The notes under the pieces were generated by a model that saw only the letters and a list, made by a program, of their open reading frames with translations, ran no database searches and was not told the DNA's origin. 64,000 nucleotides of DNA, taken from positions 6,262,001 through 6,326,000 of the forward strand of contig NZ_CP082161.1 of NCBI RefSeq assembly GCF_023101665.1, in the 5' to 3' direction. The stretch is from Bradyrhizobium sp. 195 (GTDB lineage: Bacteria > Pseudomonadota > Alphaproteobacteria > Rhizobiales > Xanthobacteraceae). A program made the translations under genes and the position numbers. Below, piece by piece: positions 37,811 through 45,957 of this stretch; positions within the stretch are counted from its first letter, which is position 1; every line of letters begins with the position of its first letter.

Positions 37811-37984
37811 ATGTCGAGTACGCGTCAGATTTTTTCTAGTGCTGTTCTGAGTGAACGGCACCAGGCGCTTCTGGAGGAGCTTAGAGAAGTGGAGAAGCTT
37901 CGAAGTAAGCTCCGACATGTAGAAGCAAGAACAATCGGCAGAAGACGGCGTACCAAAGCGAGCGGCAAAGCAAGAGCCGTCTAG
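37811..37984 (+). CDS. Small basic helical protein
   Basis: This encodes 57 residues from ATG 37811: a predicted coiled-coil segment (ERHQALLEELREVEKLRSKL) followed by a strongly basic tail (RTIGRRRRTKASGKARA). GAGG lies about 7 bases upstream. It follows the 45-residue gene by 58 bases in the same direction and could be cotranscribed. The basic tail suggests nucleic-acid binding, but this is inference. Confidence 0.45.
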   Translation: MSSTRQIFSSAVLSERHQALLEELREVEKLRSKLRHVEARTIGRRRRTKASGKARAV

Positions 37985-38220
37985 AGACCCGCCGGGTCGA
38001 AGGTTGACCCGCGTTGGCTCGCCGGCGCGATTCGATGCACGGATTGCGCGCGTTCCTTGCATCTGCCATCATTTTGAAGAGGACGGGCGCCTTCATTCCC
38101 GCAGTGGTGAGCCTCGGCGACGACGTCGCAGCGACATGTCGGCAACCACCCAGGCGGGGTCGCCTCACAACGCTCGAACTAACTCGGCGGCGAGACCGGC
38201 CGTCTATTCAGGATCGCGCG

Positions 38221-38412
38221 TTAGCTCCGACTTTCATTCGACGTTGCACTTCGGAACACCGCAACGAGTCGATCGCCTTCCCAAAGCTCAACGTCGTGCT
38301 CGTCATGCATTTGCTCAGCTCGGCGTCTCGCCGCCTGCTCGTCAATGCAGTCGAGCTTTGCGGCGCAGATCACTTGCCGGCTGCCGTCCACCACGAACAC
38401 CTTGTACCGCAT
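38221..38412 (-). CDS. Small conserved-looking protein, unknown function
   Basis: This encodes 63 residues from ATG 38412. The layout is beta strand (MRYKVFVVDGSRQVICAAKL), alpha helix (DEQAARRRAEQMHDE) and beta strand (HDVELWEGDRLVAVF). This beta-alpha-beta small protein type, with the ELWEGDRLV ending, is common in Bradyrhizobium. The longer frame to 38430 adds six residues with no support. Function unknown. Confidence 0.6.
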   Translation of the reverse strand: MRYKVFVVDGSRQVICAAKLDCIDEQAARRRAEQMHDEHDVELWEGDRLVAVFRSATSNESRS

Positions 38413-38578
38413 AGTGCAGTCCGATCCCAAAGGCGATCGTCATTGTACTCGAATGCTCATCTAAGGCACTGCCAAACTAGATGTGGCGCACGGAACATCT
38501 GTACCTGTTGCAGTTCGGCTATATCAGCTCCTGGAATCCACCGATCGCGCGGCGGCTGTACCTCGTATCTAAGCGACC

Positions 38579-39283
38579 TCAGTGGCGTGATCTCCACGCG
38601 TGCCGAAGCGTGCGGCTCGAGCTTAAGAGCGAGAGGCCACCAAGCGTCATCAGCAGCACACCGAACCAGGCCGTCCAGCTGCGCGCTTCGTCGTGCGCCT
38701 CTTCAGTGCGCGCACCCAGCGGCATATCTCGCGGTGAATCGGCGGGCGCGGCAGCGAGAAGCTGCCCAACGTCGACTTGGCCCGGCACGGAGTGTTCGGG
38801 CGTGAGCTGGTTGGGAAGATCGACAACGGGGGGCGCCGACATCGGGGCAGGGCCCGTGCCGAGACTGGAATCGGCATCAGCTACCTTCATTTCGGGTACA
38901 GGCGGCTGAGATTGCTCGGGCGGCGCGGAGCGCAGCAACTCCGCGCGCGCATCAACGACCGCGCTCCGCCTCGTCCCGTTTTCGACCAAACTGGCGCTGC
39001 GGTCTTTGGCCACGCGAGCCCGAATGGGCTTCTTCACCGTCGCGATGCCCTCGGCCAGGAACCAGCATTTGCGGCGACCGTCCCTCCGGTAGACCCAATG
39101 CTGTCCACCAGTGGTCGAGGTACCGGGACGCGCCACGCATTCGGCTTGCGGCGGAGCGGTTACCGTGGGTTGGGACGTAGCAGTAGTGAAGAACTCGGCT
39201 AGAGGATTGGAAGACGCAGGCCCCGCCGAAAAACCTCCGACAAGGACCAAACTGGCGAAGTACAATCGCAAACGACCGGACAT
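38579..39283 (-). CDS. Exported protein with C-terminal membrane anchor
   Basis: The 234-residue protein starts at ATG 39283 with a signal peptide (residues 1-25, ending GPASSNP). The next block has a Cys pair (ECVARPG and RRKCWFLAEG) with WVYRRDGRRKCW between, then a Pro/Ala-rich disordered region, and finally a hydrophobic helix (WFGVLLMTLGGLSLLS) before a basic tail. That topology places most of it in the periplasm, tethered at the C-terminus. I do not recognise a function. Confidence 0.6.
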   Translation of the reverse strand: MSGRLRLYFASLVLVGGFSAGPASSNPLAEFFTTATSQPTVTAPPQAECVARPGTSTTGGQHWVYRRDGRRKCWFLAEGIATVKKPIRARVAKDRSASLVENGTRRSAVVDARAELLRSAPPEQSQPPVPEMKVADADSSLGTGPAPMSAPPVVDLPNQLTPEHSVPGQVDVGQLLAAAPADSPRDMPLGARTEEAHDEARSWTAWFGVLLMTLGGLSLLSSSRTLRHAWRSRH

Positions 39284-39765
39284 CGAAAACTCCCGGGTGC
39301 GCCCCACCCCCGCTCGAGCCTTAGCGGCGACAACGGCTCCCATGGGGCTTAAATCGGGCAGCGCGATGAATTAATTGTAGTCTGGCCACCTATTTAATAT
39401 GCCGGTCCGGCACTCCAGGGGTGCAACACGAGGCAGCGCGATCGATTCATCGAGCCACCTGAGTTGCGCCGGGCCCCGCTCCCGCCGCGATCCGCGGCGC
39501 CGCCACCCGGTAGATCGCTATCATTGCGCTCGTCCCCGAACACGAAAGCGCAACTGTCCGAGGGGGGATTGTCGATCTCACGATACGTGGATACCGCTCG
39601 CAGCGAATTAAATACTCCGCCACGATATTACCACTGTCGCGCCTTCTCCCTGCTCCCCTCGCATTTAAATGTGGATTGCACGATCAATATTTAACTGACG
39701 GCTTGTCTGCTCCCGGATTCCCGACTTGTCTGCCTGGGCCTTCTGCCCAAGATTCGGATGGAGCC
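39284..39765. other. Divergent intergenic region with palindromes
   Basis: This 482-base stretch separates the exported-protein gene (minus) from the H-NS-family gene (plus). It contains an 11-bp palindrome GCCGGTCCGGC (39401-39411) and a perfect 10-bp palindrome CATTTAAATG (39662-39671) near the H-NS-family start. AT-rich patches occur around 39370-39400 and 39605-39690. No gene was found. Confidence 0.45.
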
Positions 39766-40104
39766 ATGAACACCGCGCATTTCAATTCGCTCTCCATTGA
39801 CGAGCTCTGGATACTTCACCAAGAGATCGCCGCCAAACTCACTCAGAAAATGTTGGTGCAAAAAGCACATTTGGAGGAAAGGCTCCACAGGATTGGACTG
39901 ACCAACGAGGCCACGCGGCTCAATCGTAAGCGCCGTCCATACCCGCCCGTTCGTCCCAAATACCGCAATCCGAAGAACCCAGCGGAGACATGGTCGGGTC
40001 GCGGCAGGCTGCCTCGATGGCTGCGGCCGCAGCTTCGAGGCGGCCGAGATTTGCACGATTTCCTGATCGATCAGGCTTCAGCCCAAAAGCGGCGGACAAA
40101 TTGA
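39766..40104 (+). CDS. H-NS family nucleoid-associated protein
   Basis: The 112-residue protein has an N-terminal oligomerisation helix (SIDELWILHQEIAAKLTQKM) and a C-terminal DNA-binding block (PPVRPKYRNPKNPAETWSGR then GRLPRWL), which is the H-NS/MvaT-like motif of alphaproteobacterial H-NS proteins with the R-x-P-A-E-T-W-x-G-R-G core. A GGAG box is just upstream of the ATG; the longer frame from 39676 has no support. Such proteins bind AT-rich DNA and silence genes. The gene lies near several AT-rich intergenic regions, including those of the adhesin and pilin. Confidence 0.88.
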   Translation: MNTAHFNSLSIDELWILHQEIAAKLTQKMLVQKAHLEERLHRIGLTNEATRLNRKRRPYPPVRPKYRNPKNPAETWSGRGRLPRWLRPQLRGGRDLHDFLIDQASAQKRRTN

Positions 40105-40198
40105 GCGCCAATTGCGGCATTTTGTGATGGGAATGCTGGCGCCGGCTGTTACCCTCTTGGGGCTCTGAGCTTTTCACATCATCGTTCAAACGCGGATC

Positions 40199-40576
40199 AT
40201 GACCATGCTTGGAGGCATGGCCATAGCGAGCGCGCTGGCGATCTGGCTGATGGTCTCGCTGAATCGCTCGGGGGGCGCGCGGCGCAGTGAAGACATCGAC
40301 GAGAATCTCAAGCGCGACGGCCCGCGTCTAGTCGTGGTGCCCTCTGAAGTGCCGCCTAACCGCATTCCACGCTCGAAGCACTGGAAGGAGGAGGACGACG
40401 AAAAGGACTCTGATTGCAACCGGCGTCATCCCCCGCCGCAGGAGTGGTGGGTCGTGACCGTCCGATCGACGGGCCGTCGTGTTGATCGTCACCGGAGATG
40501 GAGTTCCCGCTCGCCGAGTAGGTGCCGGTCTGCGCGAGGGCATGACAACTACAACGAACAGAACGTTCACCAGTAG
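40199..40576 (+). CDS. Possible small membrane protein
   Basis: A 125-residue frame starts with a hydrophobic helix (GGMAIASALAIWLMVSL). A plausible hydrophilic segment follows (DENLKRDGPRLVVVPSEVPP). The last third is low-complexity basic sequence and overlaps an opposite-strand frame that also looks like a membrane protein, so at most one of the two is likely real over the shared part. No good ribosome-binding site. Confidence 0.35.
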   Translation: MTMLGGMAIASALAIWLMVSLNRSGGARRSEDIDENLKRDGPRLVVVPSEVPPNRIPRSKHWKEEDDEKDSDCNRRHPPPQEWWVVTVRSTGRRVDRHRRWSSRSPSRCRSARGHDNYNEQNVHQ

Positions 40577-40621
40577 CCATATTCCCACAATGAGAAGGAA
40601 AGTACGCACGAGAACGACCAT
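40328..40621 (-). CDS. Possible two-helix membrane protein
   Basis: A 97-residue frame has an N-terminal helix (RTFLLIVGIWLLVNVLFVVV) and a second near the C-terminus (VAIRVLFVVLLLPVL), with a basic loop between them. It overlaps the plus-strand frame 40199-40576. The two-helix pattern is more protein-like than the overlapped part of the opposite frame, but a ribosome-binding site is lacking. Confidence 0.4.
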   Translation of the reverse strand: MVVLVRTFLLIVGIWLLVNVLFVVVVMPSRRPAPTRRAGTPSPVTINTTARRSDGHDPPLLRRGMTPVAIRVLFVVLLLPVLRAWNAVRRHFRGHHD

Positions 40622-41032
40622 CGTTTGATCTGAAATCTGCCGAGCTTACTCCTGCCTCATACCCGGCACACAGCCGGCAACACTGCGTTCGCGGACGGAG
40701 CCGCTTCAGCGCAGCCGGCACATTGGTATCCCCCCCGAGGAGCGCTTCGCGAGCGTCCAGGATCGCTCGCAGCCTAACCCGGCGCAACAACCGCGTCTGT
40801 GCGCTTTCGGACATTCATGCCCCTTCAGGTATGGTAGTTCTATGCATCATCCGGCGAGAGCCGGACAGGGATGGCTCATCAGAGCGTGGCTAGATATCGC
40901 AGCATGATGAGCGGCGAATTTGGTGATCCGCATAGAACCAATATCCAGTTTCGGCAGTTGACTCCCGGGAGATCCGAACAAGCAAACTGATCGTTCGGGC
41001 CGAGGATAAGTTTAAAAGCTGAGCCGGCACAC
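40622..41032. other. Stretch with one weak minus-strand frame
   Basis: A minus-strand frame begins at ATG 40814 behind a GAAGGGG box. About 60 codons look protein-like (LLRRVRLRAILDAREALLGG). It then runs out of frame across the two-helix gene to a stop at 40356, so it may be a small gene damaged at its 3' end. The rest (40815-41032) holds no gene that I can support. Confidence 0.35.
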
Positions 41033-41269
41033 ATGAAGGACCTCCGACGACGTTTGGAAAAGGTCCGCGCTGACGCCAGAGAGTTTGCGCTGATGAGTCA
41101 GCAGACAACGGACATAGAAAAGCGCGATCTGTTTAAGCGCTTGGCGGATGAGCTCGCCTTCGAGGCTCTCGAGCTTGAGCTAATCCTGAAGAAAAATGGG
41201 CCACCTGATCCGTGCGACCAGCACGAGGTCGTGGAGTTTAAGCCACCCTCTCAGCGAAAGCGCGGCTGA
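41033..41269 (+). CDS. Small coiled-coil protein
   Basis: This encodes 78 residues, nearly all helical and charged (LRRRLEKVRADAREFALMSQ then FKRLADELAFEALELELILK), with a hydrophilic tail. It resembles many short Bradyrhizobium proteins of unknown role. No strong ribosome-binding site precedes the ATG. The next 300 bases hold no clear gene. Confidence 0.5.
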   Translation: MKDLRRRLEKVRADAREFALMSQQTTDIEKRDLFKRLADELAFEALELELILKKNGPPDPCDQHEVVEFKPPSQRKRG

Positions 41270-41576
41270 CGCGGAAGAGGTTAAGCCGGCTAGATCGAGC
41301 GTGCACAACGGATCTTTGCGCATGGAAGAAGAGACCTGGAAGCGCAGACCCATCGCGAAACACGACCGCGCCCGCAATGCGGCTCGCGCCGACCACTAAA
41401 AGCGTCGCACGAGACCCGGTTTGTTCTGCCGAGGAAACTAAGAAGCCCTTGCGGGCAATCTGTTAAGAGTGGTGCCGAGCTGCCTTTATCGACAGTCGCG
41501 CAATCCGCTGAGCGCGATGTGCAGTTGGAGCGCCCACCAGTTTCTCATCCCAATCGAGCCGGCCGAGAGCGGCACG
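41270..41576. other. 307-base stretch without a supported gene
   Basis: Only a 25-codon plus-strand frame (ATG 41322) and shadow frames were found. The stretch leads into the 3' end of the decayed nitronate monooxygenase gene on the minus strand. Confidence 0.4.
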
Positions 41577-42240
41577 TTAGGCAAGAGCGACAGTAGCCGC
41601 CCTATATTCGCGTTCAAGCCGGTCGATGTATTCTCGGACCGTCGTGATGGCGCGAACAGTTCCAATGCCTTGGCCGGCGCCCCAGATATCCCGCCAGACC
41701 TTTGCATCAGTTGCCACCCGAGCCAAAGTCCATCTTCGAGGGTTCCGATTCCGGAAGATTGTCTGGATCAAACTGCATGTTCAATCGACCCGCGCAAATA
41801 ATTGCCATGCACGCCTGCGAACCGGTTGGTGTAGACGATATCGTCGGCGCAACCGCCCCCGATGCCTTGCTTATAGGCTACTCTTGCATTCGCTTCGGCC
41901 GTGGCAATGAAGGCTGACCCGACATAGGCAATGTCAGCACCAAGCGCTCGCGCAGCCAGAATCGAACCTCCGGTCGCAATCGCACCGGAAAGGGCGATTG
42001 GGCCGTCGAACCATTGTCGTGTCTCCTTCACGAAGGCGAATGGCGAGAGCCTTCCTGCATGTCCCCCGCTCCGGTCGCGACCAAGACCAGACCATCTGCG
42101 CCTCTTTCGATCGCCTTCCGGGCAAACGCCTGATTGACGGCGTTATGCATCACGACGCGCGAAGCCTTTAAGGCAATGACAACCCGCTCCGCTCTCGGAA
42201 AGATGGTCGTGCGGATCGGTTGATGCACGCCGCTGCGCCG
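41577..42240 (-). pseudogene. Decayed 3' half of a nitronate monooxygenase gene
   Basis: Three successive minus-strand frames together read like the C-terminal half of a nitronate monooxygenase (2-nitropropane dioxygenase) family flavoprotein. These are NQAFARKAIERGADGLVLVA (42028-42228), FDGPIALSGAIATGG with ADIAYVGSAFIATAEAN (41768-42031), and KVWRDIWGAGQGIGT (41577-41771). The frame changes at about 42,030 and 41,770 break the gene. The N-terminal half, including the start, is missing. The functional enzyme would oxidise alkyl nitronates using FMN. Confidence 0.8.
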
Positions 42241-42282
42241 GCGCTTGGAGACGCCCTCACCAATATCTCGGATCCGTAGAAG

Positions 42283-42414
42283 TCAAACGGCACACAACGC
42301 CAGGTGACCGTCATGCAGATAGCCCATTGTCGGTACAAAGCCGACGCGTGCGCTGTCAGCGCGCGCTTTTGCCAAGACGTGACGAAGCTCAGTAACGGTC
42401 GTGGTTGTCTTCAT
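42283..42414 (-). pseudogene. panC: Truncated panC (pantoate-beta-alanine ligase)
   Basis: The ATG at 42414 overlaps the panB stop (ATGA at 42411-42414). The 43-residue product ends with the PanC N-terminal signature [17 protein letters not shown] and then a TGA. Intact PanC is about 280 residues, so over 80 percent is lost, including the rest of the ATP site. Directly downstream the sequence continues as the nitronate monooxygenase remnant, marking a deletion junction near 42,283. Pantothenate synthesis must rely on a panC elsewhere if it is active. Confidence 0.8.
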
Positions 42415-43298
42415 GTCGGATTGCATCGGGTAGAGCTCGGGGGCGTCCAATTCGCGATTGTGTCAGCAAGCTCTTCTGGCAGCTTATAGGACTCTTGCGC
42501 GGCCGGAAATTTGCCGTCGCGAACGTCAGCAGCCCAGCGCGACAGCCCCTCACGCAGCAGCTGAAACCCGTCGACATAGGCTCGAACGAATTTGGGGCGA
42601 TGACCTTCGGTCAAGCTCAGCACATCGTGCAAGACCAGCACCTGGCCCGAGCAACCGGAACCCGCACCGATACCAATCGTCGGTATTGTCAGCGTCTCCG
42701 TGGCTCGTTTCGCGAGCTCGGCTGGAATGCCTTCGAGGACGAGGGCAAAACATCCGGCCTCTTGCAGACGGTGGGCGTCCTCGAGCAGGCGTGAGGCATC
42801 GTCAAACTTCCGGCCCTGCACTTTGAAGCCACCCATGACATTCACGCTCTGCGGGGTGAGGCCGAGATGGCCCATAACAGGGATTTCACAATCAACGAGA
42901 GCTCGCACCATTTCGATGCGCTTGGCTCCGCCCTCGAGTTTAACCGCATCTGCGCCACGCTGAAGAAAGCCTCCGGCGTTGCGAATTGTCTCCTCGGGAC
43001 TGAGATGAAAGCTGAGAAATGGCATATCGGCTACGAGCAGAGCTCGGGGCTCTGTGCGCGCCACAGCCTCCAGGTGATGGTTCATCATCGCCATGCTGAC
43101 CGGAAGCGTGTTTTCGAATCCGAGGCAGACATTGCCGACGCTGTCGCCAACAAGAATGACGTCGACGACTCTATCGGCGATTCGCGCGGTAACCGCATCG
43201 TACGCGGTCGTCATCACGATGCGCCGCGCTTCCTGTTTCCAACGCTGTAGCACCGGCACCGTAGTATGATTGAGAGAAGGCTCAGGCATATGGCTCAT
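42411..43298 (-). CDS. panB: 3-methyl-2-oxobutanoate hydroxymethyltransferase PanB
   Basis: The 295-residue protein has normal length and the PanB landmarks: [10 protein letters not shown], the Mg-binding Asp in [14 protein letters not shown], and [16 protein letters not shown], plus [13 protein letters not shown] near residue 205. It transfers a hydroxymethyl group from methylene-tetrahydrofolate to ketoisovalerate in pantothenate synthesis. It follows panD by 7 bases and was once coupled to panC. PanB appears intact although its partner panC is destroyed. Confidence 0.93.
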   Translation of the reverse strand: MSHMPEPSLNHTTVPVLQRWKQEARRIVMTTAYDAVTARIADRVVDVILVGDSVGNVCLGFENTLPVSMAMMNHHLEAVARTEPRALLVADMPFLSFHLSPEETIRNAGGFLQRGADAVKLEGGAKRIEMVRALVDCEIPVMGHLGLTPQSVNVMGGFKVQGRKFDDASRLLEDAHRLQEAGCFALVLEGIPAELAKRATETLTIPTIGIGAGSGCSGQVLVLHDVLSLTEGHRPKFVRAYVDGFQLLREGLSRWAADVRDGKFPAAQESYKLPEELADTIANWTPPSSTRCNPT

Positions 43299-43305
43299 CT
43301 GGACC

Positions 43306-43779
43306 TCAATTCGTGGGCAGCGCCGGATTTGGTTCTACGGCAAGTAGAGGCGTCGGTTTAAGATCACCCGTTTCACCTCTAATTTCGAAGTGGTAGCGCT
43401 CTGACGAATTCGAACTGACCGCGTACGTCAGGCGATCAATAATCCTGTTGTCGCGGTCGAAGGCGAGAATTTTCGGCGTCAGCTCGACGATTCGCGTCTC
43501 ATCGATGTACGACGAACTGCAGACAATGATCTGGTCGCCTACCTGACATGTGCGTGCAGCGGCTCCATTGAGAATGCAACAGCGTGAGCCTGGCGCACCG
43601 AAAATCACGTAAGTGGAGATGCGCGCTCCAGAGCTCTTGTTCCAGATCTCGACAAATTCCATCGGAAGGATGCCGGCCTCGTGGCATTGATCCGGGTCGA
43701 GGGTGATTGAGCCGTGATAGTGAAGATTGGCGTCCGTGACGTGGATGCCATGGAACTTCGCAGCGGGCACTTTCTTCAT
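43306..43779 (-). CDS. panD: Aspartate 1-decarboxylase PanD (extended)
   Basis: The 157-residue protein carries the Gly-Ser self-cleavage site in NLHYHGSITLD, which yields the pyruvoyl cofactor. The blocks EIWNKSSGARISTYVIFG and NGAAARTCQVGD also match PanD. It makes beta-alanine for pantothenate. The last 40 residues or so (after NRIIDRL) are an extension beyond the usual roughly 120-residue enzyme. ATG 43779 is preferred over the frame start at 43803. The gene order panD-panB-panC' indicates a former pantothenate operon. Confidence 0.87.
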   Translation of the reverse strand: MKKVPAAKFHGIHVTDANLHYHGSITLDPDQCHEAGILPMEFVEIWNKSSGARISTYVIFGAPGSRCCILNGAAARTCQVGDQIIVCSSSYIDETRIVELTPKILAFDRDNRIIDRLTYAVSSNSSERYHFEIRGETGDLKPTPLLAVEPNPALPTN

Positions 43780-44027
43780 CGATAGCGACCTCGTGAGCTT
43801 CACACGTCTGCAGGAGCGGCATTTCCTAAGGAGGACGGCGGAAACCTCTCAACAATGGAAGGAATAAAGAAAACCTATCCTCCAAAGCGGGCGGCAAGCG
43901 CATACAAACGCCTACTGATCGCGCAACCATCGATGGATGCTTTCGCACCTTCTGACGGACGCTTAGAGCGAGCGCCAATGCGCGCATCGATGAAAGCCCT
44001 GGAGATCGCGTACTCCTGCGCCATAAG

Positions 44028-44102
44028 CTAGTAGATCGCGCCGCCAAGCAGGTCGAGACGGCGGATGAATGCCCGCAGCTACACGGTGGCTATGGATACA
44101 TG
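44028..44102 (+). pseudogene. Acyl-CoA dehydrogenase fragment, plus strand
   Basis: Reading plus from CTA 44028 gives LVDRAAKQVETADECPQLHG continuing to GYGYM, close to the C-terminal acyl-CoA dehydrogenase motif xDECxQLHGGYGYM. No start codon, stop context or flanking dehydrogenase sequence is present on this strand. It faces the N-terminal fragment on the other strand, so part of an ancestral gene appears to have been inverted. Confidence 0.5.
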
Positions 44103-44109
44103 CACGCCG

Positions 44110-44217
44110 CCAGGTCTCTGCGCGGGGCGCGAGATCCTTGACCAGGAACCGGCGGAATTGGTCCCGAAATGCCTCCAGCTCCTCGGCCATCCAGCTCGAT
44201 CGATAGGACATCTGCAT
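44110..44217 (-). pseudogene. Acyl-CoA dehydrogenase N-terminal fragment, minus strand
   Basis: Beginning 11-13 bases after the SDR stop, the minus strand reads SSWMAEELEAFRDQFRRFLV and then KDLAPRAETW, the N-terminal helix region of acyl-CoA dehydrogenases. Similarity stops at about 44,110, where the reverse-oriented fragment begins. The operon therefore once ended in an acyl-CoA dehydrogenase that has been lost. Confidence 0.55.
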
Positions 44218-44222
44218 CTCGC

Positions 44223-45050
44223 CTACAGGATCAAACCGCCACCGCAGACGATCACTTGACCGCTGATGTAGTTGGACTCAGGGCTACAGAAGAGGTAGAC
44301 GGCGTCGGCCGCTTCCTCAGGGGTCCCGCCTCGGCCCAGTGGGATGATCCGCGCCATCGACTCGAGCATGTGCGGTTGTACGCCGACTTTGATATCCCGC
44401 CCCTGGACATCGATCGTCTTTTGCTGTGCGTCTATTGGCTGTGTAAGCCGCGTGTTTATCAGACCGAACGCCACGCAATTCACGTTGACCTTGTACCGCC
44501 CCCATTCCTTGCACAGCGTACGCGTCAGCCCGATCAGAGACGCCTTTGCCGAGGAATAGGACGCTTGACCTGCGTTGCCGTAGAGGCCCGCGATGGATGA
44601 GATGTTCACCACCTTTCGGAACACCTCCTGCCCCGCCTCCGCTTCCTTTTTCGAGAAAACACGGATGGGCTCCGATGCGGCTCGAAGAATGCGGAAGGGA
44701 GCAACGAGATGAACGTCGAGCATCGCCTGGAACTGCTCGTCGGTCATCTTCTGGATGGTTGCATCCCAAGTGTAGCCGGCATTGTTGACGATAATGTCCA
44801 GCCCGCCGAACGTCTGAATGGCCGCCTGAACGAAACGATCAGCGAAGCCGGGCTCGACGACGCTGCCGTTGACGGCAACCACCTCGCCGCCGGCAGCCCT
44901 GATCTCGCGCACCACAGCTTCGCCAACATCCGCATCCAGATCGTTGACGACGAGCTTTGCGCCTTCGCTCGCCAGCTTCAAGGCGATGGCACGGCCGATT
45001 CCCCGGCCGGACCCTGTCACCAGCGCAACCTTACCTCCAAGTTTTGCCAT
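44223..45050 (-). CDS. SDR family oxidoreductase (3-hydroxyacyl-CoA dehydrogenase-like)
   Basis: The 275-residue protein has the classical SDR landmarks: TGSGRGIG for the nucleotide, NNAG, a catalytic Ser in VVNISSIAG, and YSSAK as the YxxxK pair. The C-terminus GQVIVCGGGLIL is FabG/multifunctional-enzyme-like. In this operon, after an acyl-CoA ligase and MaoC hydratases, it most likely oxidises a 3-hydroxyacyl-CoA for a thiolase. ATG 45050 is preferred to the frame start at 45065. The acyl-CoA dehydrogenase that should follow is a fragment. Confidence 0.85.
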   Translation of the reverse strand: MAKLGGKVALVTGSGRGIGRAIALKLASEGAKLVVNDLDADVGEAVVREIRAAGGEVVAVNGSVVEPGFADRFVQAAIQTFGGLDIIVNNAGYTWDATIQKMTDEQFQAMLDVHLVAPFRILRAASEPIRVFSKKEAEAGQEVFRKVVNISSIAGLYGNAGQASYSSAKASLIGLTRTLCKEWGRYKVNVNCVAFGLINTRLTQPIDAQQKTIDVQGRDIKVGVQPHMLESMARIIPLGRGGTPEEAADAVYLFCSPESNYISGQVIVCGGGLIL

Positions 45051-45072
45051 TTTCCGTTCTCTCACTTGTCTG

Positions 45073-45492
45073 CTAGTTAAGGGCTACGATTGCCTCGCCG
45101 GCGAGCTTGACATCGCCGGCTTCGTCCTTGGCGCTCAGCGCGAGCTTCATGCACTCTCTACCCGCATGCTGCAGAAACTCGGTCACATGTCCTTCGCATG
45201 TCAACCTGGCACCTATCGGCGTCACGGAGGCAAAGCGCGTCGAGAAACTCAGTACCCGCGAAGCCTTGACGCCATCGGTCAGCGCCTGGCCCAGATAAGC
45301 CATTGCCAACATGCCGTGAGCAAAGACATCGGAGAAACCGGCTTTCTTCGCAAAATCGATGTCTACGTGGATCGGATTGTGATCGCCCGAGGCGCCGCAG
45401 TACAGTGCGAGCAAATGGCGAGTGATCGGTGGAAACGATTTCCGTACGACACAGTCGCCTACCGAAAGACGACCCGTTTCGACATTTGTCAT
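45073..45492 (-). CDS. MaoC-family enoyl-CoA hydratase subunit
   Basis: The 139-residue hot-dog protein keeps the hydratase-2 motif GDHNPIHVDIDFAKKAGF, with the catalytic Asp and His, followed by AHGMLAMAYLG. Alone it is half the size of a double-hot-dog hydratase. The neighbouring gene encodes a MaoC-N-type protein without the catalytic pair, so the two probably form a heterodimer that hydrates an enoyl-CoA. It lies 9 bases downstream of that partner. Confidence 0.85.
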   Translation of the reverse strand: MTNVETGRLSVGDCVVRKSFPPITRHLLALYCGASGDHNPIHVDIDFAKKAGFSDVFAHGMLAMAYLGQALTDGVKASRVLSFSTRFASVTPIGARLTCEGHVTEFLQHAGRECMKLALSAKDEAGDVKLAGEAIVALN

Positions 45493-45501
45493 AGCCGTCC
45501 C

Positions 45502-45945
45502 CTAGTTTCGTACGACGATGGTGCGCGTCAAATCCGCGACGTGCACTCCACGCTGATTGGTGACCTTCGTGCGGATGGCGATCATGGTCAGCGCGCCGCC
45601 CTTCTTATCGGCGATGTCGGTTACCTCCGGTTGGAAAGTGAGACAATCGTCGACGAGCAACGGCGCGTAATATGCGAAAGCTTGCTCGCCATGGAGAACG
45701 CGCCCCAAATCGATGTCCAGCTCGGTGAGCATCGCGAACGGCTGATCAGCATCTAGCATCTCGAGGCAGAAGGAATAAGTCGGAGGCACGGCAAGGCCCG
45801 AGTAACCTTCCTTGCGGGCGGCCTCAGGATCGCGATAGATCGGATTACATTCGCCGATCGTTTTCAGGAAGTATCGCAGCCGCCCGGGTTCGACCCGAGC
45901 CTTCACCGACGGCAAGACGCGACCAATGGCGCTTCGGTCCACCAT
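45502..45945 (-). CDS. MaoC N-terminal-type dehydratase partner
   Basis: The 147-residue protein has the FAS1/MaoC-N hot-dog pattern (IGECNPIYRDPEAARKEGY, VPPTYSF, DLGRVLHGEQAFAYY). The Asp/His dyad of hydratase 2 is absent (ECNPIYRD in place of GDxNPIHxD). That is the hallmark of the non-catalytic half in heterodimeric MaoC enzymes, such as those of actinobacterial fatty-acid and steroid pathways. It directly precedes the catalytic half. Confidence 0.83.
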   Translation of the reverse strand: MVDRSAIGRVLPSVKARVEPGRLRYFLKTIGECNPIYRDPEAARKEGYSGLAVPPTYSFCLEMLDADQPFAMLTELDIDLGRVLHGEQAFAYYAPLLVDDCLTFQPEVTDIADKKGGALTMIAIRTKVTNQRGVHVADLTRTIVVRN

Positions 45946-45957
45946 GTGCCACTCTCC

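Noticed and set aside
38014..38805. 263-codon plus-strand frame
   Set aside because: It crosses two better-supported minus-strand genes and its translation is Arg/Ser/His-rich without domain features.
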